Of a stretch of DNA of 44,651 bases, positions 17,662 through 26,371 are shown one piece after another. Within the stretch, counting starts at the first letter, position 1, and every line of letters starts with the position of its first letter. The notes under the pieces were generated by a model. It was not told the DNA's origin. It saw only the letters and a program-made list of their open reading frames with translations, and made no database searches. This DNA comes from an uncultured Alphaproteobacteria bacterium (GTDB lineage: Bacteria > Pseudomonadota > Alphaproteobacteria > Bin95): NCBI GenBank assembly GCA_938083135.1, contig CALLKY010000053.1, positions 1-44,651 of the forward strand. The letters run 5' to 3'. The position numbers were made by a program, and so were the translations under genes.

Positions 17662-18294
17662 TTAGCCTGCGACAGCTGCCTTCAGCGCCTCTGCGATTTC
17701 TTCCGGTGCGGAGTTCATGCGGAAATGGCGGTAATATCGGCCCTGCTTATCCATGATGTAGATGTAGGACGTGTGGTCCATCGTGTAGCTGCCGCTTTCC
17801 GTCTCACGTTTGGCGTAATAGACCCGGTAGGCTTTGCCCGCCACTGCGACTTGTTCCGGCGTCCCGGTCAGGCCAACCATGTTTTCGTGGAAATTAGCGG
17901 CATATTCCTTCACCAGTTCTGGCGTATCGCGGTCTGGATCAATCGTGATGAAGACCGGAGCCACGTCTGCGACCACATCGGCGGGCAAAAGATCAATCGC
18001 ATCCGCAACAATCGCCAGTTCCGTCGGGCAGACATCCGGGCAGTATGTGAAGCCAAAATAAACGGCCATGACCTTACCGCCGAAGGTCTTCTCCGTTGCG
18101 GTTTCGCCATTGCCATTGACCAGGACGAAAGGTCCACCAACCGTGGGCTGGCCCATGATGCCGCCTTCCTGGTTCGGGCCGCCTTCAATGATTTGAAGTG
18201 CCACATAGGCAGCACCACCGGCGAAGAGCAGGCATATCCCCGCAAAGCCAAAAATGACCCAGCGGACGATGTTACGTTTCTTAGGTTCACTCAT
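17662..18294 (-). CDS. SCO1/SenC family copper chaperone
   Basis: SCO proteins deliver copper to, or reduce the cysteines of, the CuA site in cytochrome c oxidase. The 210-aa product has one N-terminal membrane anchor (about 11-34) and then a thioredoxin-fold domain exposed to the periplasm. The metal ligands are visible as CPDVC (Cys85, Cys89) and His174 in MDHTSYIY. VFITIDPDRDTPELV is also typical. Its start overlaps the stop of the upstream membrane gene by four bases (ATGA). No cytochrome oxidase genes are in view. Confidence 0.93.
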   Translation of the reverse strand: MSEPKKRNIVRWVIFGFAGICLLFAGGAAYVALQIIEGGPNQEGGIMGQPTVGGPFVLVNGNGETATEKTFGGKVMAVYFGFTYCPDVCPTELAIVADAIDLLPADVVADVAPVFITIDPDRDTPELVKEYAANFHENMVGLTGTPEQVAVAGKAYRVYYAKRETESGSYTMDHTSYIYIMDKQGRYYRHFRMNSAPEEIAEALKAAVAG

Positions 18295-18851
18295 ACGATT
18301 GCAAGCCTCACGACAACGGTAATGCCAAAAGCGATTTGAATTACGGCGATGAAACTACTGCGGCTTTGCACCTTAATGAGCGCCCGTTGGATCGAAAGCT
18401 CCTCTGTCCGCATCGCCTCCAGCTTTGCCTCTTCACCAAGATCTTCGACATCATCATGATTGGCATTTGCAATATCGCTAACAATGTCACTCTTGGCGTC
18501 CGCGCCCGCCGTAGAATCCGCACTCGGTGGCCTGTTTTGCATGCGAAGATCATCCAGATTGTGCGCGATTGGCAGCAACCAGTAGCGCCCATAAAGCGCC
18601 ATTACCGCGATCAATGCCATCATGCCCGCTTCAATTGGCCGTGGCAGCGCCAGCAATGCCGCTGCAAAACCGCTGAAACAGGCGAGCATCAGATAGTAAA
18701 TCTGAAAGGCCTCCCGCAAAAACTTGGCAGCATTGTCGGCATCCAGCGTCATAAACGCGATCCTGCCGATAAACAGTGTCATTGCTGGAATGAGGCCCAG
18801 CGCAAGTGCAGCCCAAATCGCTGCAATGCCGATCATAAATTCTTCTGCCAT
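18291..18851 (-). CDS. Four-helix membrane protein, DUF4149-like
   Basis: The 186-aa product has hydrophobic segments at about 6-28, 50-69, 73-93 and 164-185, with a charged acidic loop (100-160) between the third and fourth. A YGRYWLLPIAHNLDDLR segment after the third helix resembles DUF4149-type proteins, but I am not sure of the family. ATG 18851 was preferred because a GGGAG lies upstream; an ORF extension to 18917 would add a non-hydrophobic leader. It is translationally coupled to the SCO gene, so a role near copper handling or respiration is possible but unproven. Confidence 0.6.
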   Translation of the reverse strand: MAEEFMIGIAAIWAALALGLIPAMTLFIGRIAFMTLDADNAAKFLREAFQIYYLMLACFSGFAAALLALPRPIEAGMMALIAVMALYGRYWLLPIAHNLDDLRMQNRPPSADSTAGADAKSDIVSDIANANHDDVEDLGEEAKLEAMRTEELSIQRALIKVQSRSSFIAVIQIAFGITVVVRLAIV

Positions 18852-18962
18852 CCGGCGCATTCTCCCGTCGCACAACCTGGCGCTTCCAGCTAAGATATAG
18901 CTTGAAGGGCGGATCACCGTCAGCCCACGAGAGATAGATAGTCCGTGATGGAGAATGTCGGC

Positions 18963-19364
18963 ATGAGCCGCATCGTCGCGCGCCTTGCAGGCGCAGGCCT
19001 AATTTTTGCATTTGGCATGAGCGCTCAGGCCTCCCCCAAAGGCTATGATGTTGACCGCCTGTTGCGCCAGCCCACACCGGATTGGCTGCATGCTCCGGCA
19101 TCACCACCGCAATATCAGGCCGCACCGCCAGCCTATGCGCCACAGCCACTGGACCGCATTCCCCGCATGCCAGCACCCGCAGTTCTGCCAGAGGAAGGCG
19201 CTTTGACCGTCCCGCCACCATTGCCGGTCTATCAAGCGCCACCGCCACAAACATCGCCCCTACAAACATCGCCCCTACAAACCGCCCCTGCAGCACGCCA
19301 GGTTATCCGCGCGCCAGGCAGCCCACGCTCCACCGTATCCGGCGCATGGTCGCCACGACGGTAA
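18963..19364 (+). CDS. Small exported proline-rich protein
   Basis: I do not recognise a family. The 133-aa product has a clear signal peptide (MSRIVARLAGAGLIFAFGMS, cleavage after AQA near 23). The mature part is about a quarter proline, with PPQYQAAPPAYAPQP and a short tandem TSPLQ-TSPLQ-TAP. The start at 18963 has GGAG nine bases upstream. The low-complexity Pro/Gln/Ala content suggests an extended periplasmic or envelope-spanning segment. It is divergent from the DUF4149-like gene and precedes dapD by 97 bases that contain a promoter-like sequence, so it is probably transcribed on its own. Confidence 0.6.
   Translation: MSRIVARLAGAGLIFAFGMSAQASPKGYDVDRLLRQPTPDWLHAPASPPQYQAAPPAYAPQPLDRIPRMPAPAVLPEEGALTVPPPLPVYQAPPPQTSPLQTSPLQTAPAARQVIRAPGSPRSTVSGAWSPRR
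19247..19289 (+). repeat. Tandem 15-bp repeat inside the proline-rich gene
   Basis: ACAAACATCGCCCCT occurs twice in perfect tandem (19247-19261, 19262-19276), followed by a 13-base decayed copy to 19289. Being a multiple of three, it adds TSPLQ units in frame. Confidence 0.85.
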
Positions 19365-19392
19365 AAGATCACCGTAAAGCCCATCCGCCGCG

Positions 19393-19421
19393 TTGACAGC
19401 GCGCGCCGACGTTCGCATTGT
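19393..19421 (+). promoter_or_regulatory. Possible dapD promoter
   Basis: A perfect TTGACA (19393-19398) is followed after 17 bases by CATTGT (19416-19421), about 41 bases before the dapD start. The -10 box matches only partly. Confidence 0.4.
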
Positions 19422-19461
19422 CCTGACGAAATCCGATTAGCCTGCAAGAAAGCCTGAGCCC

Positions 19462-20319
19462 ATGTCCTACGCCGAACTTGAACGTACCATTGAAGCCGCC
19501 TGGGAAGACCGGGACAGCATTTCACCAACGACAAAAGGTGCCGTCCGCGATTCTATTGAAGCTGCACTCGATGCGCTTGATACCGGTGAAATCCGTGTTG
19601 CCGAAAAGACATCCGGCGAGTGGGTCGTAAACCAGTGGTGCAAGAAGGCGGTACTCTTGTCCTTCCGCCTGCACAATTCTGCACCCATGGCAGGCGGTGC
19701 TGTCGATCCCGAGCGCGGCCGTTCCGCTTGGTACGATAAAGTCGCGTTGAAAACGTCAGGCTGGGGCCGCGAGCAGTTTGAGAAAGCTGCGTTCCGGTCT
19801 GTCCCTGGCGCAATCGTCCGCCGCTCCGCCTATATCGCGCCGAATGCAGTGCTGATGCCAAGCTTCGTGAACCTCGGTGCCTATGTCGGCGAGAACACGA
19901 TGGTTGATACGTGGGCGACTGTCGGTTCCTGCGCGCAGATTGGTAACAACTGCCATCTCTCAGGCGGCGTCGGCATTGGCGGCGTATTGGAGCCGATGCA
20001 GGCCAACCCTGTCATCATCGAAGACAACTGCTTTATCGGCGCGCGCAGCGAAGTCGTTGAAGGTGTGATTGTTGAAGAAGGGTGTGTCCTGTCTATGGGC
20101 GTGTTCCTTTCCCCCTCGACTAAGATTGTGAACCGGGAAACTGGCGAGATTCATCGTGGCCGCGTGCCAGCATATTCCGTGCTTATCCCAGGCAATATGC
20201 CGGGCCATGACCTGCCCACCGGCGGCCCTGGTCCATCCACATACTGCGCCGTCATTATGAAAACCGTAGATGAGGGCACGCGCGCCAAAACATCCATCAA
20301 CGACCTTCTGCGCGATTAA
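19462..20319 (+). CDS. dapD: Tetrahydrodipicolinate N-succinyltransferase
   Basis: DapD transfers succinyl from succinyl-CoA to tetrahydrodipicolinate in the succinylase branch of lysine and diaminopimelate synthesis. The 285-aa protein has an N-terminal helical domain starting [18 protein letters not shown] and a left-handed beta helix of hexapeptide repeats. These include [20 protein letters not shown] followed by [12 protein letters not shown] and [15 protein letters not shown], and the C-terminal [19 protein letters not shown] is also conserved. Its TAA overlaps the dapE ATG by one base (TAATG). The two therefore make a translationally coupled pair that supplies peptidoglycan precursors. 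Confidence 0.97.
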   Translation: MSYAELERTIEAAWEDRDSISPTTKGAVRDSIEAALDALDTGEIRVAEKTSGEWVVNQWCKKAVLLSFRLHNSAPMAGGAVDPERGRSAWYDKVALKTSGWGREQFEKAAFRSVPGAIVRRSAYIAPNAVLMPSFVNLGAYVGENTMVDTWATVGSCAQIGNNCHLSGGVGIGGVLEPMQANPVIIEDNCFIGARSEVVEGVIVEEGCVLSMGVFLSPSTKIVNRETGEIHRGRVPAYSVLIPGNMPGHDLPTGGPGPSTYCAVIMKTVDEGTRAKTSINDLLRD

Positions 20320-21488
20320 TGACGAACTGGCCGCTTGATGCTGTTGAACTTGCGCAGGCGCTAATCCGCTGCGAGAGCGTGACCCCTGTTGAAGGCGGCG
20401 CGCTTTCTGCGTTGGAAGGCTGGCTAGCCCCGCTCGGCTTTGCCTGCGAGCGCATGCCGTTCACGGATGACGGCACGCCAGATGTGGACAATCTGTTTGC
20501 CCGCGCCGGGTCACCTAATGCCGGGCCGCATATTTGCTTCGCCGGGCATACGGACGTGGTTCCTATCGGTGACCGCGCCGACTGGAAGCACGGTCCGTTT
20601 GACGCTGAAATCGCAGATGGCATTCTGTACGGACGCGGCACCGTTGATATGAAGGGCGCCATCGCAGCTTTCGTTGCTGCCAGCGCTGCCTACGTCACGG
20701 AAACTGGTGATGATTTGCCGGGTGCCATCTCTTTCCTGATTACTGGGGATGAAGAAGGCCCCTCCGTCAACGGCACCAAGAAGATGCTGCCCTTGCTGGC
20801 CGAGCGCGGTGAGCGGTTTGACGCCTGCATCGTTGGTGAGCCTACTAACCCAGACGCCATGGGCGATATGATCAAGATCGGCCGGCGCGGCAGCTTAAAC
20901 GGCGTGCTGACGGTCAATGGCATTCAAGGTCATGTGGCCTACCCCGAACGGGCTGATAATCCCGTCCACAACATCTTACCGCTACTGAATGCATTGGTGC
21001 AGGAGCCGCTGGACGACGGCCACCCACATTTCCCGCCGTCTAGCTTGCAAGCGACCAGCATAGATGTTGGGAACATGACGACGAACCTGATCCCGGCAAA
21101 GGCTGAGGCCCGGTTTAATGTGCGCTTCAATGCGAACTTTGACAGCGCAGAGCTTGAAACCGAAATCCGCCGTCGCCTCGACGCTGTTGGGCAGCCCTAT
21201 AGCCTGAAAGTGGCCGTATCGGGCGAAAGCTTTGTGACGGAGCCCGGTCCGTTGACGGAAACCATCGCTAAGGCCGTAGAGGCTGTCAGCGGTAGACGCC
21301 CCGAATTCTCGACGACCGGCGGCACTTCCGACGCCCGCTTCATTAAGGATTATTGCCCCGTGGTCGAACTTGGCCTAATCAGCGCCACCGCACACCAAGT
21401 GGATGAACATGTGGCTACAGCGGACATAACAGCCCTTGCTGAAACCTACCTGGAAGTGCTGCGTGACTTCTTCAAGGCCAGTTCATGA
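20319..21488 (+). CDS. dapE: Succinyl-diaminopimelate desuccinylase
   Basis: DapE removes succinate from N-succinyl-LL-diaminopimelate with a two-zinc M20 peptidase fold. The 389-aa length is typical. Metal ligands and catalytic residues are visible: His77 and Asp79 in FAGHTDVVP, Asp110 in GTVDMKG, and Glu145-Glu146 in TGDEEGP. The late TTGGTSDARF and the terminal HQVDEHV ligand are also present. The dimerisation lid (about 180-290) begins at RRGSLNGVLTVNG. Its stop overlaps the next gene by four bases. Confidence 0.97.
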   Translation: MTNWPLDAVELAQALIRCESVTPVEGGALSALEGWLAPLGFACERMPFTDDGTPDVDNLFARAGSPNAGPHICFAGHTDVVPIGDRADWKHGPFDAEIADGILYGRGTVDMKGAIAAFVAASAAYVTETGDDLPGAISFLITGDEEGPSVNGTKKMLPLLAERGERFDACIVGEPTNPDAMGDMIKIGRRGSLNGVLTVNGIQGHVAYPERADNPVHNILPLLNALVQEPLDDGHPHFPPSSLQATSIDVGNMTTNLIPAKAEARFNVRFNANFDSAELETEIRRRLDAVGQPYSLKVAVSGESFVTEPGPLTETIAKAVEAVSGRRPEFSTTGGTSDARFIKDYCPVVELGLISATAHQVDEHVATADITALAETYLEVLRDFFKASS

Positions 21489-22096
21489 CCAGTCGGGGCG
21501 AGGAAATTCGCCACGGATTGAGCGCCGCCAGCAAGGCCGTCCGCTTCCAGCGCGACGCCCTGCCCGTATTCAACAACAGCAACCGCGCGGTCCTTATCTC
21601 CTTCTGGGCACTGCCACTCTTTGTTGGCCTCCATGTCATGACCAGCGTGTTTGCTGGTGAGATTTTGACAGCAGCCTCCACTATTGAAGGCGTCACAGAG
21701 GTCGCGAAGGAGCGACCTGCAGGCGAAATGACGCCGGTGATCGCAGTTCTATCGCTGATCGTGCGCTGGCTCTTTCCGCTGGTCATTGCCTATGAAATGG
21801 CGCGCGGCATGGCCGTCACCCGCGCATGGCCGCGCTATGTCGTCGCCGCAAACTGGTGCGCCGTATTCCAGGTACTTCCAATCACTGTTGGAGCCATCGT
21901 AATGCAGGCTGTCGGCGCACCGCCTGCAGCACTCCAGGTTTTGTTATTCGTGACAATGATCTGGGTGATCGCCGTCCGTTGGTTCATCGCCAAATGGGCG
22001 CTTGGCATTAATGGAAAACAAGCGACCGTGTTGCTGATCATGATGCTGGCGAGTGACGCTGTTCTAACGCAGATTACCGCAGCTATACTGACTTAG
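21485..22096 (+). CDS. Unknown multi-pass membrane protein coupled to dapE
   Basis: I do not recognise this 203-aa protein. It has hydrophobic stretches at about 35-57, 84-104, 118-141, 148-168 and 177-200, separated by short charged loops, with a basic N terminus predicted to face the cytosol. The helix around 118-130 contains YVVAANWCAVFQVLP. Its ATG overlaps the dapE stop (ATGA), so it is made from the dapDE transcript. That suggests a house-keeping role near the envelope, but nothing in the sequence identifies a substrate. Its 3' end overlaps the convergent permease gene by four bases. Confidence 0.65.
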   Translation: MTSRGEEIRHGLSAASKAVRFQRDALPVFNNSNRAVLISFWALPLFVGLHVMTSVFAGEILTAASTIEGVTEVAKERPAGEMTPVIAVLSLIVRWLFPLVIAYEMARGMAVTRAWPRYVVAANWCAVFQVLPITVGAIVMQAVGAPPAALQVLLFVTMIWVIAVRWFIAKWALGINGKQATVLLIMMLASDAVLTQITAAILT

Positions 22097-23010
22097 CGGT
22101 TTTCGACCGCCCGCGGGTTCAAAGCGTCACGCAATCCATCGCCAACAAAGTTGACAGCGATAACTGTCAGGAAAATTGCTACACCCGGCCAGATCGCCAG
22201 CATAGGGCGTTCCCATATCGTATCCTGAGCGTGCGCCAGCATCGCACCCCAGCTCGCCAAGGGTGGCTGAATGCCGAGCCCAAGAAAGCTCAAGATGGAT
22301 TCGAACAGAATGACCTGGCCCATCGCTAACGTCGCCGCCACGATCACTGGCCCTGCCGCTGCAGGTGCCACATGCCGAACAGCGATCCGAAATGGGTGGA
22401 CGCCAACAGCTCTGGCCGCTCGAACATAGTCTTGCGCGCGGGCGGATAATGCCGCCGCGCGCGTTAACCGTGAGGCACCTGGCCAGCCGACTAGCGCGAC
22501 GATCAGCACGATGCGGACTACGCTTGCCGCCCCACCTGAATCTGCACTCATCCCAAGCTTGGTTGGATCAACTGCTGCCAGCACGATGAGCAACGGCAAG
22601 ACAGGCAATGCCAGCATACCATCTGTGATGCGCATCAAAACGCTGTCCGTCAGTCCGCCCTGAAATCCAGCCAGCAGCCCTATGGCAGCGCCAATTCCAG
22701 CCGCCGCCACCGCTGCCGCAAGTCCAACGCTGAGCGAGACCTGGCCACCTTGCAGCAAGCGCGCCAGCACATCACGGCCAAGCTCATCCCCGCCAAGGGG
22801 GTGCGCCGCCGACATCGGTGCATACCGGCTAGCAAGGTCAACAGCCTCTGCGTCCAGCCCAAGCACAGCCGTGATTGCGCCCGCAAAAATGGCAGACAGC
22901 GCCAACACGACCAGCAGGCAAGCACCTAGCATCGCGGCCCGGTTCCGCCGAAACCGTATCCACGCACGGCGCGTTGGCGTTTCAGTCGTATTCATGACGA
23001 GCGCTGTCAT
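22093..23010 (-). CDS. Peptide/nickel-type ABC transporter permease (DppC-like)
   Basis: The 305-aa inner membrane protein has an N-terminal RFRRNRAAMLGA amphipathic lead, a periplasmic loop with HPLGGDELGRDVLARLLQGGQ (the DppC/OppC signature, where HxLGTDxxGRDxxSR is usual) and about six helices. The ATPase-coupling EAA loop reads AARAVGVHPFRIAVRHVAPA. The family forms a heterodimer with a DppB-type partner to import peptides, nickel or other small solutes. The partner lies immediately upstream with a four-base overlap. No ABC ATPase or solute-binding protein is found in the window. Confidence 0.92.
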   Translation of the reverse strand: MTALVMNTTETPTRRAWIRFRRNRAAMLGACLLVVLALSAIFAGAITAVLGLDAEAVDLASRYAPMSAAHPLGGDELGRDVLARLLQGGQVSLSVGLAAAVAAAGIGAAIGLLAGFQGGLTDSVLMRITDGMLALPVLPLLIVLAAVDPTKLGMSADSGGAASVVRIVLIVALVGWPGASRLTRAAALSARAQDYVRAARAVGVHPFRIAVRHVAPAAAGPVIVAATLAMGQVILFESILSFLGLGIQPPLASWGAMLAHAQDTIWERPMLAIWPGVAIFLTVIAVNFVGDGLRDALNPRAVENR

Positions 23011-23972
23011 GTCTCGGCCTTGCCAAAGCCAATGCGGGGATCAAGGGCTGCATAGGCCACATCCGCCGCTGCATTCGCCAGCAAGATAGCACCAGCGCCA
23101 AGTAACAGCACTGCCATCGCCAAATTGTAGTCAGCACCCAGGATCGCGTCATAGAGCAACTTGCCCATGCCTGGATATCCAAACATCACCTCAACCACGA
23201 CCGCGCCAGAGGCCAGCGCGCCCAGATCAAGAGCCAACACTGTCACTAGGGGCGTCATGGCGTTCGGCAAGACATGGCGCCAGATAATGCGGAAATCACT
23301 CAAGCCTTTGGAGCGCGCGGTCTGCACATGGGCTTGTGTCAAAGCCTCACCAACAGCAGCGCGTGCATGGCGTAGAATAGCGGCGGTTTCCAGCGCTGCT
23401 AAAACCGCGATCGGCAAAATGAGATGACGCGCGCGTTCAAAGAACCCAGCATCTGGGTCCGCCGGAAGCGCGCTTGCAGGCAGCCATCCAAGCGTGATTG
23501 AGAAGAGCGCCATTCCCATCAAAGCCAGCCAGAACGACGGTGCCGCGACACCTGCAAACGCCAGGAAATTCGCGCCATAGTCAAAAATCGACCCAGGCTT
23601 CAAAGCCGCCAACGCACCGCCAGCGATGCCCAGCACAGTGGATATCGCCAAAGCAGCAATGGCGAGTGACAAGGTCCGCAGCAGTGCTTCCGGCAGCACA
23701 TCTGCTACAGGTGCGCCGAACATGCGGGAATAGCCAAATTCGCCCTCAGCCAAGCGTCCCAGCCAGGAAATCCAACGCTCCCAGAACGGTTTATCGACCC
23801 CGTACAGCGCCTTTAGGCGGGCGATGTCATCCGGCGTCATGCGCGGGTCAGCCCCTGCCAGCAAGTCAACCGGATCACCTGGCATCAACGCCAATAGGGC
23901 GAAGGTCAGACCGGATAAGACAAGCAGCGTTACACCCGCGCCAAATGTCCGCTGGATGATGATCCGGCCCAC
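23007..23972 (-). CDS. Peptide/nickel-type ABC transporter permease (DppB-like)
   Basis: The 321-aa permease starts with a GTG. It shows the DppB pattern: an N-terminal TM helix, then LMPGDPVDLLAGADPRMTPD, PFWERWISWLGRLAEGEFGYS (the family's GDLGxS element), six helices and an EAA loop TARSKGLSDFRIIWRHVLPNA. It pairs with the DppC-like gene downstream (ATGA overlap). The gene begins 14 bases after the aminotransferase stop, so the permeases are co-transcribed with enzyme genes rather than with a binding protein. Confidence 0.92.
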   Translation of the reverse strand: MGRIIIQRTFGAGVTLLVLSGLTFALLALMPGDPVDLLAGADPRMTPDDIARLKALYGVDKPFWERWISWLGRLAEGEFGYSRMFGAPVADVLPEALLRTLSLAIAALAISTVLGIAGGALAALKPGSIFDYGANFLAFAGVAAPSFWLALMGMALFSITLGWLPASALPADPDAGFFERARHLILPIAVLAALETAAILRHARAAVGEALTQAHVQTARSKGLSDFRIIWRHVLPNAMTPLVTVLALDLGALASGAVVVEVMFGYPGMGKLLYDAILGADYNLAMAVLLLGAGAILLANAAADVAYAALDPRIGFGKAET

Positions 23973-23986
23973 GAAGCAGTGCGCCC

Positions 23987-25306
23987 TTAGGCTTCTGGCA
24001 ATACGTTTTTATAGGTGGCGAGCACGTCTTTGAACGCGGCTACGAGACCATCCATTTCGGCCGCCCCCATTGGCAGCGACAGCACGATCATGTTCCGGCG
24101 GGCAACATAATAGCCGCGTTCAATCAGGCCGAGATGGATCAAGCCACGCAAGGTTGGAGAGACTTGGTCTGCGTCAGTCGGGCCATTCAAAGGCTTATCG
24201 GTCAAATGCACCATCATCATCGAACCGATGCCTGTGACCTGGCCAGCGACGCCCGCACTTTTCAACGCATCGTTCAACCGACCACGCAATATGTCGCCGT
24301 CCCCGTTCAGTCTGGCGGCGGCCTCTGGCGTGTAGACTTTGCCCAGGCCAGCAATCGCGGCAGAGAGCGATAGAACATTATTGTTGAACGTGCCTGCATG
24401 GGCGAATGCACCGGGCTTGCTTGGGTCAAACCGGTTCATGATGTCTGCCCGGCCGCCGAATGCGCCGAATGTTAGCCCACCACCCAAATACTTGCCGAAT
24501 GACACGAGGTCCGGCGTGGCACCCCACAGACCATGCAGGCCGCCCGGCGAGAGGCGGGATGTCATCACCTCATCCATAATCATCAACGCGCCAGCACGCT
24601 CAGTTTCTTCGCGGATCATGGCGACGAATTCAGCCGTGGCCGGGATGCAGCCGCCGGAGCCTGTCATTGGTTCGAAAATCACAGCGGCAAGTTCAGAACC
24701 CAATTCCCGGATTTGCTGGCGTGTCGCCTCGACATCATTGTAGCGCCCGTAGGTCCAATCGAACGGCACATTCATGCTGTTGCCATATGCGCCAAAGCTG
24801 ATGACACTGCCGTGGTAGGAGCCTTGAAAGCCCAGCAGCTTCTCCCGGCCCGTCACGGCTCGCGCTGTTGATAGCGCCAGTAGATTGGCCTCTGTTCCGG
24901 AATTGGTGAAACGCACTTTCTCAACCGCCGGAAAGCGCTGTTGGAACATTTCCGCCAATACGCCTTCACGCAAGGTCGGGCCGCCAAGTGTGATGCCTTC
25001 GGACATGGCGTCGCGGACGGCGTCCAAAATGATGGGTTCGGAATGGCCGTAGATGCCTGCGGTCTGCTCGACCTGGAAATCCACATATTCGTGGCCGTCA
25101 ACGTCATAAAGGCGACAGCCCTCGCCGCGTGCCAAGGCTAGCGGGAATGGTGGGTAGAACAGCACCGTGCGGGTGTTCCCGCCCGGCATGCCTTTGCATG
25201 CTGCTTCATGAGCCGCAGCGCTATGAGGATTCGCTGCAGCAAGCCGCGCCTCCGCATCAGCAAGGGCAGCGGCTGCGTCAAAATTCTGGCGGCTATCGTC
25301 AGGCAT
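23987..25306 (-). CDS. Class III (GSA-like) PLP-dependent aminotransferase
   Basis: The 439-aa enzyme belongs to aminotransferase class III, close to glutamate-1-semialdehyde aminomutase. Visible elements are GGNTRTVLFYPPFPLALARG near the N terminus, the phosphate-binding FTNSGTEANLLAL, YHGSVISFGAYG, Asp245 in MDEVMTSR that contacts the PLP nitrogen, and the Schiff-base lysine Lys272 in SFGKYLGGG. GSA aminomutases of this type are used in tetrapyrrole synthesis, but stand-alone operon members often act on omega-amino or beta-amino acids, so the substrate is open. ATG 25306 has GGGGA eight bases upstream. It sits between the GH8 gene (30 bases) and the permeases. Confidence 0.85.
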   Translation of the reverse strand: MPDDSRQNFDAAAALADAEARLAAANPHSAAAHEAACKGMPGGNTRTVLFYPPFPLALARGEGCRLYDVDGHEYVDFQVEQTAGIYGHSEPIILDAVRDAMSEGITLGGPTLREGVLAEMFQQRFPAVEKVRFTNSGTEANLLALSTARAVTGREKLLGFQGSYHGSVISFGAYGNSMNVPFDWTYGRYNDVEATRQQIRELGSELAAVIFEPMTGSGGCIPATAEFVAMIREETERAGALMIMDEVMTSRLSPGGLHGLWGATPDLVSFGKYLGGGLTFGAFGGRADIMNRFDPSKPGAFAHAGTFNNNVLSLSAAIAGLGKVYTPEAAARLNGDGDILRGRLNDALKSAGVAGQVTGIGSMMMVHLTDKPLNGPTDADQVSPTLRGLIHLGLIERGYYVARRNMIVLSLPMGAAEMDGLVAAFKDVLATYKNVLPEA

Positions 25307-25336
25307 TGGATCATTCCCCAATAGGCGTTGCTGGCG

Positions 25337-26371
25337 CTATTTTGCACCCCGCTCCTCTGCCGCCAAGGACGACAGCATTGCGAGGCTCGCTGAATAGTAG
25401 TCACCTTCTTTAACGGCAGGCCAGAGCGTATTGCCTGCTGGCCGATGCGTCTTAATCAACTGCGCGATTGATTTGACGCCGTTGGACGCTTCATATTCCG
25501 CATTCGGACCCGTTTCGAGCGTGAACCACGCTGGCGCATCTGGTGCCGCCCATGCCGTTTGATAGGTTCCCAAATGCTGCACGGAGTCATAGCCCGCCCA
25601 ATACAGATACAGCGGTATCCGCACTGCATCGAAACTGAACCGCGCTGGCCAATCCTTAGCCGGCTGCATCTGACCATTTGGATGCACTGCCAGCCAATCA
25701 GGCGGCAAGCCATGGGGTCCAAACCGGGCCTGCAACGCCAACTGAGCGCCATTTGCTGACAGCGTTTGCCACAACGGACTTGGATCCACCTGGTTCAGAT
25801 GCGCAAAGGCCGGGAAGACGTAGTAGGAGAGATTAATCGTCGCCACAGCATTCTTGCTGAAGCCCGTAAACCCTGGCAGGAGAGCGGTGACGCCTGCAAC
25901 TTGGTCTGTCAAAAGACGCCTGACAGCCACTGCGGACGTTTTCGCAGCCTCAACCAAATCTATGCGCTTGGTAAAATATCCCGCACGGGCAAGCGCCCAG
26001 GCAATCAGAATATCACCATCGCTGGCATTATTGGGATCAACGACCTTCCCAGTTTGGGGGTCCCATTTCCAGGCAAATAGCGGCGCACCACTCCAACGCA
26101 GGTTGGCATCCGTCCAGTTCCAAATCCGATCGAATGCATCCCAATCCCCAGCGGCCCCTGCCAGAAGCATGCCCCAGCCCTGGCCTTCGGAATGTGAAAT
26201 ACCGTCATTGCCCGTGTCCATGACCCGCCCATCAGCATGCACGAATCGGTCCCGGTAGGTCGGCCAAAGCTGGTCGACACGAACGGTTTCAGCCGCTCCC
26301 GCTTTGAAGGGCGCTTGCACGGCCGCTAAGGCTGCTGCGGCTTGTAAAACTGTGCGACGGGTTAGCTGCAT
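25337..26371 (-). CDS. Exported glycoside hydrolase family 8 (endoglucanase-like)
   Basis: GH8 enzymes cleave beta-1,4-glucans (cellulose, chitosan, xylan). In bacteria BcsZ trims cellulose made by the Bcs synthase. The 344-aa protein starts with MQLTRRTVLQAAAALAAVQA, a signal peptide with a twin-arginine-like TRRTVLQ. The acid Glu62 lies in SEGQGWGM, the substrate-stabilising Asp118 in ASDGDILIAWAL, and a likely base Asp248 in FSFDAVRIPLYLYW. No bcs synthase genes are nearby. It is the first gene of a minus-strand run with the aminotransferase and two permeases. The substrate cannot be read from the sequence. Confidence 0.85.
   Translation of the reverse strand: MQLTRRTVLQAAAALAAVQAPFKAGAAETVRVDQLWPTYRDRFVHADGRVMDTGNDGISHSEGQGWGMLLAGAAGDWDAFDRIWNWTDANLRWSGAPLFAWKWDPQTGKVVDPNNASDGDILIAWALARAGYFTKRIDLVEAAKTSAVAVRRLLTDQVAGVTALLPGFTGFSKNAVATINLSYYVFPAFAHLNQVDPSPLWQTLSANGAQLALQARFGPHGLPPDWLAVHPNGQMQPAKDWPARFSFDAVRIPLYLYWAGYDSVQHLGTYQTAWAAPDAPAWFTLETGPNAEYEASNGVKSIAQLIKTHRPAGNTLWPAVKEGDYYSASLAMLSSLAAEERGAK

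Noticed and set aside
19247-19289. Possible CRISPR or satellite repeat
   Set aside because: Only two perfect 15-bp units and one decayed copy in tandem without spacers, all in frame inside a coding region.
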